Shown: positions 1 through 7,462 of the stretch, in pieces
Layout: each line of letters opens with the position of its first letter
Position numbering within the stretch: the first letter of the stretch is position 1
NCBI GenBank assembly: GCA_022712835.1
Contig: JAFLJU010000474.1
Span: forward strand, 1-10,445
DNA length: 10,445 bases
Direction of reading: 5' to 3'
Origin: Desulfobacteraceae bacterium
GTDB taxonomy: Bacteria > Desulfobacterota > Desulfobacteria > Desulfobacterales > Desulfobacteraceae
Notes under the pieces: generated by a model
The model's database searches: none
Told to the model about the DNA's origin: nothing
What the model saw: only the letters and a program-made list of their open reading frames with translations
Translations under genes and position numbers: made by a program

Positions 1-725
1 CCGGGGGAGCCCTCCATGAAATTATCCGGGTTTTCCATGAATCGTTTATAAAGGGTATAGTGCTGGGTGTTGTGATAGGAGATGGGTTCAATTCTTTCCG
101 GGTCAAAGGTATAAATCAAGGCATCCGGGCAGGCCATGAGGAAGGGGGAATGGGTGGCGATGATGAACTGGGCATGACCCTGTTTGTTTATGTTGATCAG
201 CAAATTTAACAGATCAATCAAAGAGGCAGGGGACAGGGCGGTTTCCGGTTCATCCAGGAAATATAGCCCTTTTCTGGTATATCGTGACTTAAAGTAGGAC
301 ATGAGAGACTGGCCGTGGGATTGGGTAATCAGGGATTTTCCGCCAAAATAGTCTAGCATGGCCGGATCATTGAGGGCCCATTCTTCAAGGTTTTTCGCAA
401 AATGGGAAAAAATCTGGGAGCCAAAGTATGATCCGGGAACCGGACCCTTCGTCCATCCAAGGGAGATATGTTTATACAGGTCCTGCTCATGAGGGTTTTC
501 TTCCACCCTTAAATTGAATTCATTCTGCCAGATGTGAACCCCGCATCGATTGGCAAGGGCTTTGAGCAGAGTGGATTTGCCGGTACCGTTTTCGCCGATG
601 AAAAGGGTGATGCCTTTGTTGAACCTCATTTCTTTTGTGCGGTGCAATATTTTCAGGTTAAAAGGATAGGCATCCCGAACGGGGAATTTTTCCGAATGGA
701 TATTGACCTGTTTCAGATAAATCAA
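1..725 (-). CDS. COG3910-like AAA/ABC-type ATPase, partial (C-terminus beyond left edge)
   Basis: This is a soluble P-loop ATPase of the single-domain 'predicted ATPase' type; 241 residues are visible and the frame is open to the window edge, so the C-terminus is missing. Visible motifs are Walker A GENGTGKS at residues 44-51, an ABC-like signature SHGQS at 136-140, Walker B with catalytic glutamate LYFLDEPE at 154-161, and a switch histidine in ATHSP at 190-194. I chose the TTG at 725-723 as start. It overlaps the stop of the upstream gene (TTGA), has AAGGA five bases ahead, and restores the conserved N-terminal stretch FPVRDAYPFNL before Walker A. An ATG at 629 would delete that stretch. 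It is probably translationally coupled to the 98-residue Cys-rich protein. The cellular role is unknown; members resemble the head domains of SMC/RecF-like and toxin-type ATPases, but no partner is visible here. Confidence 0.85.
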   Translation of the reverse strand, partial: MIYLKQVNIHSEKFPVRDAYPFNLKILHRTKEMRFNKGITLFIGENGTGKSTLLKALANRCGVHIWQNEFNLRVEENPHEQDLYKHISLGWTKGPVPGSYFGSQIFSHFAKNLEEWALNDPAMLDYFGGKSLITQSHGQSLMSYFKSRYTRKGLYFLDEPETALSPASLIDLLNLLININKQGHAQFIIATHSPFLMACPDALIYTFDPERIEPISYHNTQHYTLYKRFMENPDNFMEGSP

Positions 726-1018
726 TCAGATCCTTCTTTATTCTGCTTGGCCTGTTTAATAAGATCCAGCAGGGAGAAAATTTTAGGCGCGGCTTTGTCC
801 TGAAATACCCGTTTAAATTCGTCTTGGGTTAACTGGGCCGCAAGACTGGCCTGTACATCAAAATGATGGCACCAGCAGTCAAGGGTTTTAAAGCAGGGAA
901 GCCCCTTGTTTTCAGACCGGCAATAGGGGTAATTGATTTCATGGCCAAGTCTCGGGCACCGGATGGTAAACTCATCATCCGGTGGTTCCGGTAAAGAAAT
1001 GGTTTTGTCCTGATCCAT
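722..1018 (-). CDS. Small cysteine-rich conserved hypothetical protein
   Basis: A 98-residue protein with five cysteines clustered in residues 21-50: C21 (in CPRLGH), C33 (in YCR), C42 (in LPC), C48 and C50 (in LDCWC). The spacing suggests metal or iron-sulfur binding but fits no standard ferredoxin or zinc-finger pattern I can name. The C-terminal third is charged and probably helical, and there is no signal peptide or membrane segment. The start is supported by AAGGAG about seven bases before the ATG. Its stop overlaps the TTG start of the ATPase, so the two are co-transcribed and likely translationally coupled. I recognise the CPRLGH...C...LPC.KTLDCW pattern only as that of uncharacterised proteins of deltaproteobacterial type. 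No function is assigned. Confidence 0.75.
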   Translation of the reverse strand: MDQDKTISLPEPPDDEFTIRCPRLGHEINYPYCRSENKGLPCFKTLDCWCHHFDVQASLAAQLTQDEFKRVFQDKAAPKIFSLLDLIKQAKQNKEGSD

Positions 1019-1105
1019 GGATGTCTCCTTATTCTCTGGTGAAATTAAGGGCTAAACATAAGGGAATACCAGAACAGATTCAGTAAATTAAGAAATGTGA
1101 GCAGA

Positions 1106-1133
1106 TTGAGCGAGGTGCGTGCTAATTTATTTT
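1106..1133 (+). promoter_or_regulatory. Possible sigma70 promoter for the glycosyltransferase
   Basis: TTGAGC at 1106-1111 and TATTTT at 1128-1133 are separated by 16 bases, in the gap between divergent genes. The match to consensus is moderate and the leader to the GTG start would be about 150 bases. The call rests on sequence resemblance only. Confidence 0.25.
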
Positions 1134-1143
1134 TTATGAAAAT

Positions 1144-1204
1144 ACCGGGTTCAAGTCAAGCACAAAAATAAGATTAAGGGGTCATGGCCTCCATTGAACC
1201 CGGT
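1144..1204. repeat. 11-bp perfect inverted repeat with 39-base spacer
   Basis: ACCGGGTTCAA at 1144-1154 is repeated as its reverse complement TTGAACCCGGT at 1194-1204, upstream of the glycosyltransferase. The spacer is long for a terminator and no T-run follows. It could be an operator, a leader-RNA stem or a small relic repeat; nothing in the sequence decides between these. Confidence 0.4.
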
Positions 1205-1288
1205 TCCAGGGGCCACCGCCACATTGGCCCGGTTGACCCGATCTGCAAAACAGAGTAGATTCAAAAATTTTGATAAGGATGGACAATA

Positions 1289-2380
1289 GTGAAAATTCTC
1301 TTTCTTGAACCCTTTTTTGGGGGATCCCATAAAGATTTTGCCTTGGGATTTGCTGCCCATTCATCCCATGATGTGGACCTTGTTACCCTGCCGGACTGTT
1401 TCTGGAAGTGGAGAATGCAGGGTGCCTCCCTTTATTTTATCAACCAAATCAAAAATCTGGCCCAATATGACCTGATTTTTACCACGGATATGATGAATTT
1501 AACGGATTTTATGGCTCTGGCTGGCCGAAACCTTCCGCCCATTGTCATGTATTTCCATGAAAATCAGCTTTCCTATCCCCTGGGATTCCACGGTAAAAAA
1601 GAGTCTCACCTGGGATTTGCCAATATTATTTCTGCCGTTGCCGCGGATGGACTCCTTTTTAATTCAACATATCATTTTAGCGCTTTTTTGGGGGAAGCCA
1701 GGCACTTGATCAAACAGATGCCCGATACCAGACCTGAGTGGATGCTTTCGGAACTTGAGCAAAATGCCCAGGTTCTTTATCCGGGGTGCAGGTTTGATGC
1801 AATCCCTTTTACCCTGGACAAAAACACCCTGGACAAGCCCTTGATCATCTGGAACCACCGGTGGGATTATGACAAAAAGCCGGAAGTGTTTTTCAAGGTT
1901 CTTTCTGAATTGAAAAAAAAGGGGGTTGGTTTTTACCTGGCCCTTCTGGGGGAGCAATACGATATTATCCCCGAGGTGTTTGTGACGGCCAAGGAGATGT
2001 TTAAGGAAGAGATCCTGGTATACGGCTATGTCTCATCACGGGAAAAATATTTATCCTGGCTTTCAAAGGGAAGCGTGGTGGTCAGTACGGCCATCCAGGA
2101 AAATTTTGGTATATCTGTTGTGGAGGCAGTCCGCCACGGGTGCTTCCCTTTGCTGCCCAACCGGTTGTCCTATCCAGAAATCATGCCGGAAAAATTCCAT
2201 GAACAGGTTCTTTTTAGGTCCACATCAGATCTGGTGCAGAAACTTGCAAATTTTTTGCAGGACCCGGATCGGTTTTTTCCCATGCGTCAAAGTTTGTCCG
2301 ATTATGCCATCCGATTTTCATGGGAAATCCTATCAAAACAGTATGATATGATATTGGAAAAATATAAAAATGGTTCTTGA
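1289..2380 (+). CDS. DUF3524-type GT-B glycosyltransferase, tRNA-queuosine mannosyltransferase (QTMAN/GTDC1) family
   Basis: A 363-residue cytosolic glycosyltransferase. The N-terminus has the family signature LEPFFGGSHKDF at residues 6-17, with further conserved blocks YFHENQLSYP at 88-97 and IIWNHRWDYDKKPE at 186-199. The C-terminal donor half ends with the GT-B E-x7-E type motif ENFGISVVEA at 271-280 followed by PLLPNRLSYPE. The animal family member GTDC1/QTMAN mannosylates queuosine in tRNA-Asp, and bacterial members are inferred to act on tRNA queuosine or a related acceptor. The start is GTG at 1289, with AAGGA nine bases upstream and the Rossmann strand KILFLEP immediately after it. 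It is separated from the redox operon by 256 bases containing a separate promoter, so it is probably not functionally linked to it. The family call is firm; the acceptor is inferred. Confidence 0.85.
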   Translation: MKILFLEPFFGGSHKDFALGFAAHSSHDVDLVTLPDCFWKWRMQGASLYFINQIKNLAQYDLIFTTDMMNLTDFMALAGRNLPPIVMYFHENQLSYPLGFHGKKESHLGFANIISAVAADGLLFNSTYHFSAFLGEARHLIKQMPDTRPEWMLSELEQNAQVLYPGCRFDAIPFTLDKNTLDKPLIIWNHRWDYDKKPEVFFKVLSELKKKGVGFYLALLGEQYDIIPEVFVTAKEMFKEEILVYGYVSSREKYLSWLSKGSVVVSTAIQENFGISVVEAVRHGCFPLLPNRLSYPEIMPEKFHEQVLFRSTSDLVQKLANFLQDPDRFFPMRQSLSDYAIRFSWEILSKQYDMILEKYKNGS

Positions 2381-2422
2381 CTAAAGTTTTTTTTGTCTTT
2401 ACAGTGAAGTCTTTTCTTAGGA

Positions 2423-2451
2423 TTGGGAAAAGTGCTGATTTTTTGTATAAT
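2423..2451 (+). promoter_or_regulatory. Sigma70-type promoter of the hdr operon
   Basis: TTGGGA at 2423-2428, a 17-base spacer and a perfect TATAAT at 2446-2451 lie between the glycosyltransferase and the first redox gene. Initiation near 2458 would give an untranslated leader of about 180 bases before the ATG at 2637. It is the best promoter-like match I found in the window; no activator or operator site could be recognised. Confidence 0.5.
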
Positions 2452-2516
2452 GTACGGCAGGGTCGTCGGAACAAATTTAAGAAATTCAACAAATTCTAAG
2501 ATAGTTGACAGCAACA

Positions 2517-2557
2517 GATGATCTTTTTTGGAAGAAACTCTTTCATTTAGGATCATC
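2517..2557 (+). promoter_or_regulatory. Hairpin in the leader of the hdr operon
   Basis: GATGATCTT (2517-2525) can pair with AGGATCATC (2549-2557), giving nine pairs with one G-U and a 23-base loop. It lies inside the inferred untranslated leader, about 80 bases before the first start codon. No T-run follows directly, so it is not a simple terminator. It may be an RNA-level control element or a chance structure. Confidence 0.3.
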
Positions 2558-2636
2558 AGGTATATGGTATTGTTTTTGGTTATGCCAAAAGAATGCTTTG
2601 GATTTGATTTTTATCACAAATTTGGAAGAATAAAAT

Positions 2637-3794
2637 ATGCAGCTTTCGGAAATGCAGATTGATTATTGTATGGAGTGCGGGGTTTGTACAGGATCTTGTC
2701 CCGTTGCCATGGCGCTGGATGGGTTTTCCCCCAGGCAGATGATCAAGCGCGCCATGAAGGAACCAGAAGGGGAAATACTTTCCAGTCCTGATTTATGGGC
2801 CTGTTTAAGTTGTTCCCGGTGCTCGGACAGATGTCCGGTTGAAATTGATTTTCCGGCCTTTATCCGCGGTCTTCGCCAAAAGGCCCGGCTTCAGGAAAAC
2901 CTGCCGAAGTTAAGCCACCACGGGATGTTTCATACCATCACCAGTCTCCAGGCCGCCCAGATTGAACAGGAGCGGGCCAAACCTGCGGGGGCCCGGGTCA
3001 AACCGAAACAGGACAGAATCGGGTGGGCCAAGGCGGCGGGTAAAATTTCAGATACCGGGGATTACTTTTATTTTACCGGATGCATCGCCTTTTATGATGT
3101 GGCCTTTGAATACCTTGATCTTAAAATGCTCACCAGTGCTGAAAATAATTTGAAGTTATTGAATAAAATGGGCATTGACCCGGTTATCAGCAATGACGAA
3201 TGCTGCTGTGGCCATGATGCCTTTTGGTGCGGGGATGAAAAAACTTTTGAAACATTGGCCCAAAAAAATATCGAAACCATTGAAAAAAGTGGTGCCAAGA
3301 CCGTTATTTTTGGATGCCCGGAAGGGTATTCCATGTTCAAGGAGGCCTATACCGAACGGTTTGGGCCGTTACCCTTTGAGGTTTGCCATATCACCCAGTT
3401 TCTGGCGGAGCGACTGCCAAAAACAGATCTGACCTTTAAGGCCGGCAGCGTTGATCGGGTCACTTTCCAGGATCCCTGTCGCTTAGGCAGACGACAGGGT
3501 ATCTATGAGGCACCCCGGCAATTGATCCAAATGGTTTCAGGCTGTGATCTTGCTGAAATGGAACATAACCGGGAAAACGCCGTTTGTTGCGGTACCACCG
3601 CCTGGATGCAATGTTCCTCCTGTTCAAAGGAGATGCAGATTCAACGGCTTAAAGAGGCAGAGGCAGTGGGAGCTAAGGCAATTATTACCGCCTGTCCCAA
3701 ATGTCAGATCCATTTGACCTGTGCCAAGAAAAACACAGACCATGATCTTGCGATCATTGACCTTGTTTCATTTCTTGCAGATAACCTTGTTTAA
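2637..3794 (+). CDS. HdrD-like (HdrC-HdrB fusion) iron-sulfur protein with CCG domains
   Basis: A 385-residue soluble iron-sulfur protein. Residues 1-80 are an HdrC-type ferredoxin domain with two [4Fe-4S] motifs, C11/C14/C17/C21 and C56/C59/C62/C66. Residues about 140-385 are an HdrB-type part with two CCG domains. The second is complete: C281, C317-C318, C353 and C356, with extra cysteines C326 and C329. The first has C149, C189-C191 and C227, but reads CPEG at 227-230 where CPxC is usual, so its last ligand is lost. In the Hdr family CCG domains bind noncubane clusters that reduce disulfides or pass electrons. The lost ligand suggests that only one site is a true noncubane cluster. GGAAG lies eight bases before the ATG. 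As first gene of the operon and just upstream of a large HdrA, it fits the place of BamD in class II benzoyl-CoA reductase clusters. HdrD of methanogens is membrane-associated through HdrE; no HdrE-like gene is seen here. Confidence 0.9.
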   Translation: MQLSEMQIDYCMECGVCTGSCPVAMALDGFSPRQMIKRAMKEPEGEILSSPDLWACLSCSRCSDRCPVEIDFPAFIRGLRQKARLQENLPKLSHHGMFHTITSLQAAQIEQERAKPAGARVKPKQDRIGWAKAAGKISDTGDYFYFTGCIAFYDVAFEYLDLKMLTSAENNLKLLNKMGIDPVISNDECCCGHDAFWCGDEKTFETLAQKNIETIEKSGAKTVIFGCPEGYSMFKEAYTERFGPLPFEVCHITQFLAERLPKTDLTFKAGSVDRVTFQDPCRLGRRQGIYEAPRQLIQMVSGCDLAEMEHNRENAVCCGTTAWMQCSSCSKEMQIQRLKEAEAVGAKAIITACPKCQIHLTCAKKNTDHDLAIIDLVSFLADNLV

Positions 3795-3853
3795 GAGATG
3801 ATCTATTTTTAAGTTGAAACAAGGGACACTATAAAAATTTTGGAGTAATTATA

Positions 3854-6800
3854 ATGGCAAACAATAAAACACCCCACGGTTCGGTGATGGTGGTTGGCTC
3901 TGGGATTTCCGGTATGCAGGCCGCCCTTGATCTGGCCGATTCGGGCTACCTGGTTCACCTCATTGAAAAAGAAACCGCCATTGGCGGGGTCATGGCCCAG
4001 CTGGACAAGACCTTTCCAACCAATGATTGTGCCATGTGAGTGATCTCACCTAAACTGGTCGAGGTCGGCCGGCACTTAAACATAAAGCTCCACACCCTTT
4101 CAACCGTCCAGAACATTGCAGGGGAAGCGGGTGATTTTACCGTATCCATACGACAGGAACCCCGATTTGTGGACATGGACAAATGTATTGCCTGTGGGGA
4201 ATGCACCAAAAAATGTCCGGCAAAAACCCCGGATATATTTGATGAGGGACTCGCCAAACGAAAAGCCATTTACGTCTCCTATCCCCAGGCAGTGCCCTTA
4301 AAATATGCCATTGACCCTGGCAAATGCCTTAAATTAACCAAAGACAAATGTGGCACCTGCGCCAAGGTTTGTCCCACCGGGGCCATTAATTATGAAGCTG
4401 TGGCAGAAGACATCACCCTGAATGTGGGGTCTGTGATCATGGCAGCCGGGTTCAAGCCCTTTGATCCTTCCGGGCTTGATAATTATCAGTATGCCAATTT
4501 TCCCAATGTAATCACCAGTATTGAATATGAGCGGCTGTTGTCTGCCGGAGGGCCTACCCTAGGCCACATCGAGTGTTACCCGGACAAGCATGCGCCCAAA
4601 AAAATTGCCTGGCTCCAATGTGTGGGATCCCGGGACCAAAATAAATGCGACAATGCCTATTGTTCCTCTGTTTGCTGCATGTATGCGGTTAAAGAAGCCA
4701 TGATGACAAAGGATCATATTGACGGCCAGTTCCAAGCCTCTATTTTTCTCATGGACATGAGAACCTTTGGAAAAGATTTTGAAAGATACTATGAGCGTGC
4801 CAAGGACGAAGGCGTTCGGTTTGTCCGGTCCAGAATTCATTCCATCACCGAGGATGAAGATCAAAAACTTGTCTGCACCTATGTGAGTGAAGATGGGAAA
4901 AATATCACGGAAGTCTTTGATATGGTGGTATTGTCCGTGGGAATGGAAACCCCCAAGGACCTGGCCCAGGCTGTTCGGGACATGGGCATTGAGCTCAATG
5001 CGCATAATCTGGTGGAGACCACAAGCTTTCAGCCGGTCAGCACTTCCCGAAAAGGGATTTATGTGTGTGGTGCCCTCCAGGAACCCAAGGATATTCCCCT
5101 GGCCGTCATGGAAGCATCTGCAGCCGCTTGCGATGCCGGTATCAGTCTTTCACCCTCCCGGGGGACTCTGACAAAGACCCGCACCTACCCCATAGAGATG
5201 GATGTCGTGGGTGAGCAAGCTCGTATCGGGGTATTTGTCTGCAATTGCGGCACCAATATCGGCGGGATTGTGGATGTGCCTGATGTGGCCGCCTACGCTA
5301 AAACCCTTCCCAACGTGGCCTATGTGGAAGAGAATATGTTCACCTGTTCCCAGGATACCCAGGACAAGCTCAAGGCGGTGATCCTGGAAAAGAAGCTGAA
5401 CCGCATTGTTATTGCGGCCTGTACCCCCCGTACCCATGAGCCTTTATTCCAGGAAACCCTCAAGGATGCCGGCTTAAATAAATATCTCATTGAAATGGCC
5501 AATATTCGAAATCAGTGTTCCTGGGTTCATTCCAAGGAACCGGCCCTGGCCACAAAGAAAGCCCGGGATCTGGTTCGTATTGCCGTGGCAAAATCAGCTC
5601 TCATGCGGCCTCTTTCCCAGCCCACCGTAAGTGTGGTGCAAAAAGGTCTGGTCATCGGCGGTGGAATCACAGGGATTTCCTGTGCCCTGGGGCTTGCCAA
5701 CCAGGGGTTTCCCACGGCTCTCGTGGAAAAAGAAGATAGGCTGGGGGGCAATGCCCTTTATCTGAACCAGACCTGGAAGGGCGAATCCATTGAAAAGAAT
5801 CTGGCCGCTCTGGTCACGCAAGTAGAAGAACACCCCTTGGTGGATGTTTACACAAAGGCCCAGGTCACCGGGACATCCGGGTTTATCGGGAATTTTAAAA
5901 CCGTTGTTACCGCAGCTTCCAAGGAGTTGGTCATTGACCACGGGGCGGTGATCATGACCACTGGTGCAAAGGAGAGTCGCCCCAGTGAATACCTGTATGG
6001 GGAGGATGAACGGGTGGTTACCCACCTGGAACTGGATGCGGCGTTCAAGAATAATGATCCCCGGGTGGCAACCTGTCAATCTGCCCTGTTTATTCAGTGT
6101 GTGGGATCCCGTGACAAGGACCGGCCCTATTGTTCCAAGGTGTGCTGCACCCATTCGGTGAAATCTGCCCTTAAACTCAAGGAAACAAATCCCGACATGG
6201 ATGTTTATGTGATCTACCGGGATATCCGAACCTATGGCCAGCGGGAATTACTTTATAAAGCGGCAAGGGATAAAGGGGTTATTTTTATCCGGTATAGTCT
6301 TGACAATAAACCCGTGGTGGAACAACGAGGGGATTCCCTGGTTGTCCTGACCCGGGACCATATTTTAGGACTGCCCCTGGAAATTACAGCTGATCTTTTG
6401 GTGCTGGCATCTGCCATTGAGCCCCGGGAAAATTCTGCCCTGGCACAAATGTTCAAACTCACCCTTAATGGTGACAATTTCTTCATGGAAGCCCATGCCA
6501 AGCTTCGGCCAGTGGATTTTGCCACCGACGGCATGTTCCTGGCGGGCATGGCCCATTATCCAAAGCCTGTGGAAGAAAGCATTGCCCAGGCAAAGGCGGC
6601 GGTCTCAAGGGCCACCGTGGTATTGTCCAAGGAGCGTGTGGTGGTGGACGGGGTGGTTTCCTTTGTGAATGAGGCCCTGTGCCGGGGGTGTGGTGCCTGT
6701 GAAGAGACCTGTGCCTTTGGCGCCATTGAAATCTATGAAGCGGATAACGGGGTGAAGCTTGCCCGGGTACAGCAGGCGTTGTGCAAGGGCTGTGCGGCTT

Positions 6801-6886
6801 GTTCCTCTGCATGTCCCACCGGTGCTGCCGGTGTTTTCCACTATGACAATGAAGTGCTGGCGATGGTTGAAGCCGCCCTTAATTAA
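3854..6886 (+). CDS. hdrA: Double HdrA flavin/iron-sulfur selenoprotein (HdrA-HdrA fusion, BamE-like), Sec62
   Basis: Read through the TGA at 4037-4039, this gene gives 1010 residues. Module 1 has a Rossmann FAD motif VVGSGISG (13-20), the cluster motif TNDCAM-Sec62, a ferredoxin pair (C111/C114/C117/C121 and C158/C166/C169/C173), the CVGSRD block near 256 and an FAD-closing YVCGA near 404. Module 2 begins about 457 with GVFVCNCG (C463, C465) and contains C498, C523 and C555. It continues with a second FAD motif GGGITG near 602, CVGSRD near 749, and C-terminal 2x[4Fe-4S] motifs (C943/C946/C949/C953 and C977/C980/C983/C987). HdrA is the flavin-based bifurcating subunit of Hdr complexes. Conserved sequence on both sides of the TGA, and Cys at this place in ordinary HdrA, show recoding rather than a broken gene. 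GGAG lies eight bases before the ATG. It is followed after 35 bases by the MvhD-like gene, its expected partner. Automated callers would split it into a 61-residue fragment and a 948-residue ORF starting at GTG 4040. Confidence 0.93.
4037..4078 (+). promoter_or_regulatory. Sec codon TGA and SECIS-like hairpin in the first hdrA
   Basis: After the TGA (4037-4039), CTGGTC (4055-4060) pairs with GGCCGG (4067-4072), including G-U pairs, around the loop GAGGTC (4061-4066). TAA at 4051-4053 with TTA at 4076-4078 can extend the stem below an internal loop. The loop GG begins 24 bases after the TGA. Bacterial SECIS elements lie inside the coding region just after UGA and carry GG or GU in the apical loop, bound by SelB. 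This was found by eye and not scored. Confidence 0.7.
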
Positions 6887-6921
6887 ACGATAAGGCCGCA
6901 TTAAATAATAAGGAAATACCC

Positions 6922-7341
6922 ATGAACGACCTATTTGAACCCCAGATTATTACCTTTGCCTGCAATTGGTGCTCCTATTCGGCGGCTGATCTTGCCGGGG
7001 TGAGCCGGTTTCAATACCCCACCAATATGAGAATTATCCGGGTGATGTGCTCCGGGGGAATCAATCCCAATTATATTCTTAAGGCTTTTGAAAAGGGGGC
7101 GGACGGGGTGTTGGTCTCGGGCTGACACATCGGTGACTGCCATTACCTGGACGGTAATGTAAAAGCTGCCAAAACCTTTGAGATGACGGAAAAATTTTTG
7201 GACTTGCTGGGGATAGATCCAGCACGTATGAAACTTGCCTGGATTTCGTCTGCCGAAGGCAATAAATTTGCCCAGGTGGCCAATGAGTTTACCCAAAAGA
7301 TAAAAGAGTTAGGCCCTGCTGATATTAAACAGGTGGCCTAA
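6922..7341 (+). CDS. mvhD: MvhD/VhuD/BamF-like [2Fe-2S] selenoprotein, Sec68
   Basis: Reading through the TGA at 7123-7125 gives 139 residues, normal for a stand-alone MvhD domain. The conserved core is present: CNWCSY at 14-19, MCSGGINP at 42-49, and Sec68 in the motif SG-Sec-HIGDCHY where most family members have GCHPGDCHY. C73 is the partner cysteine. MvhD carries a [2Fe-2S] cluster and passes electrons between HdrA and a hydrogenase, formate dehydrogenase or NADH module. The sequence after the TGA is family-typical ([11 protein letters not shown], then a helical tail with [11 protein letters not shown]), so the stop is recoded. AAGGAA lies six bases before the ATG. Selenocysteine in this family is known from methanococcal VhuD and from the BamF proteins. 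Position 45 is Gly where Arg is usual (CSGRVDP). Confidence 0.93.
7123..7159 (+). promoter_or_regulatory. Sec codon TGA and SECIS-like hairpin in the mvhD-like gene
   Basis: CATTACC (7141-7147) and GGTAATG (7153-7159) form seven perfect pairs around the loop TGGAC. The loop GG starts 24 bases after the TGA, the same distance as in the first hdrA. This is the cleanest of the three candidate SECIS hairpins. Confidence 0.75.
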
Positions 7342-7344
7342 TAG

Positions 7345-7410
7345 TATTGATAGAAAATATTGATAGAAAATAATGCATAGAAGATAATGATAGATGATAT
7401 TGATAGAAAA
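7345..7410. repeat. Short direct repeats (TATTGATAGAAAA) between mvhD-like and second hdrA
   Basis: The 13-mer TATTGATAGAAAA occurs exactly at 7345-7357, 7358-7370 and 7398-7410, with degraded GATAG/GATAA units between. It fills most of the 121-base spacer before the GTG start at 7463. It is too short and lacks unique spacers, so it is not CRISPR. It resembles a slipped-strand simple repeat. Confidence 0.7.
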
Positions 7411-7462
7411 AATGCAAAAACAAACGAGTGAAGATGATATAGCGAAAACAGGAGGAAAGATT

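Noticed and set aside
1144..1204. tRNA fragment or attachment site, because GGTTCAAGTC resembles a T-loop
   Set aside because: The flanking bases do not form a T-arm or acceptor stem and no integrase is nearby; it was kept only as an inverted repeat.
2381..2410. Rho-independent terminator after the glycosyltransferase (run of eight T)
   Set aside because: No GC-rich stem precedes the T-run; only about five A-T-rich pairs can be drawn around it.
2505..2510. TTGACA as the -35 of the hdr operon promoter
   Set aside because: No acceptable -10 lies 16-18 bases downstream; the TTGGGA/TATAAT pair upstream is better.
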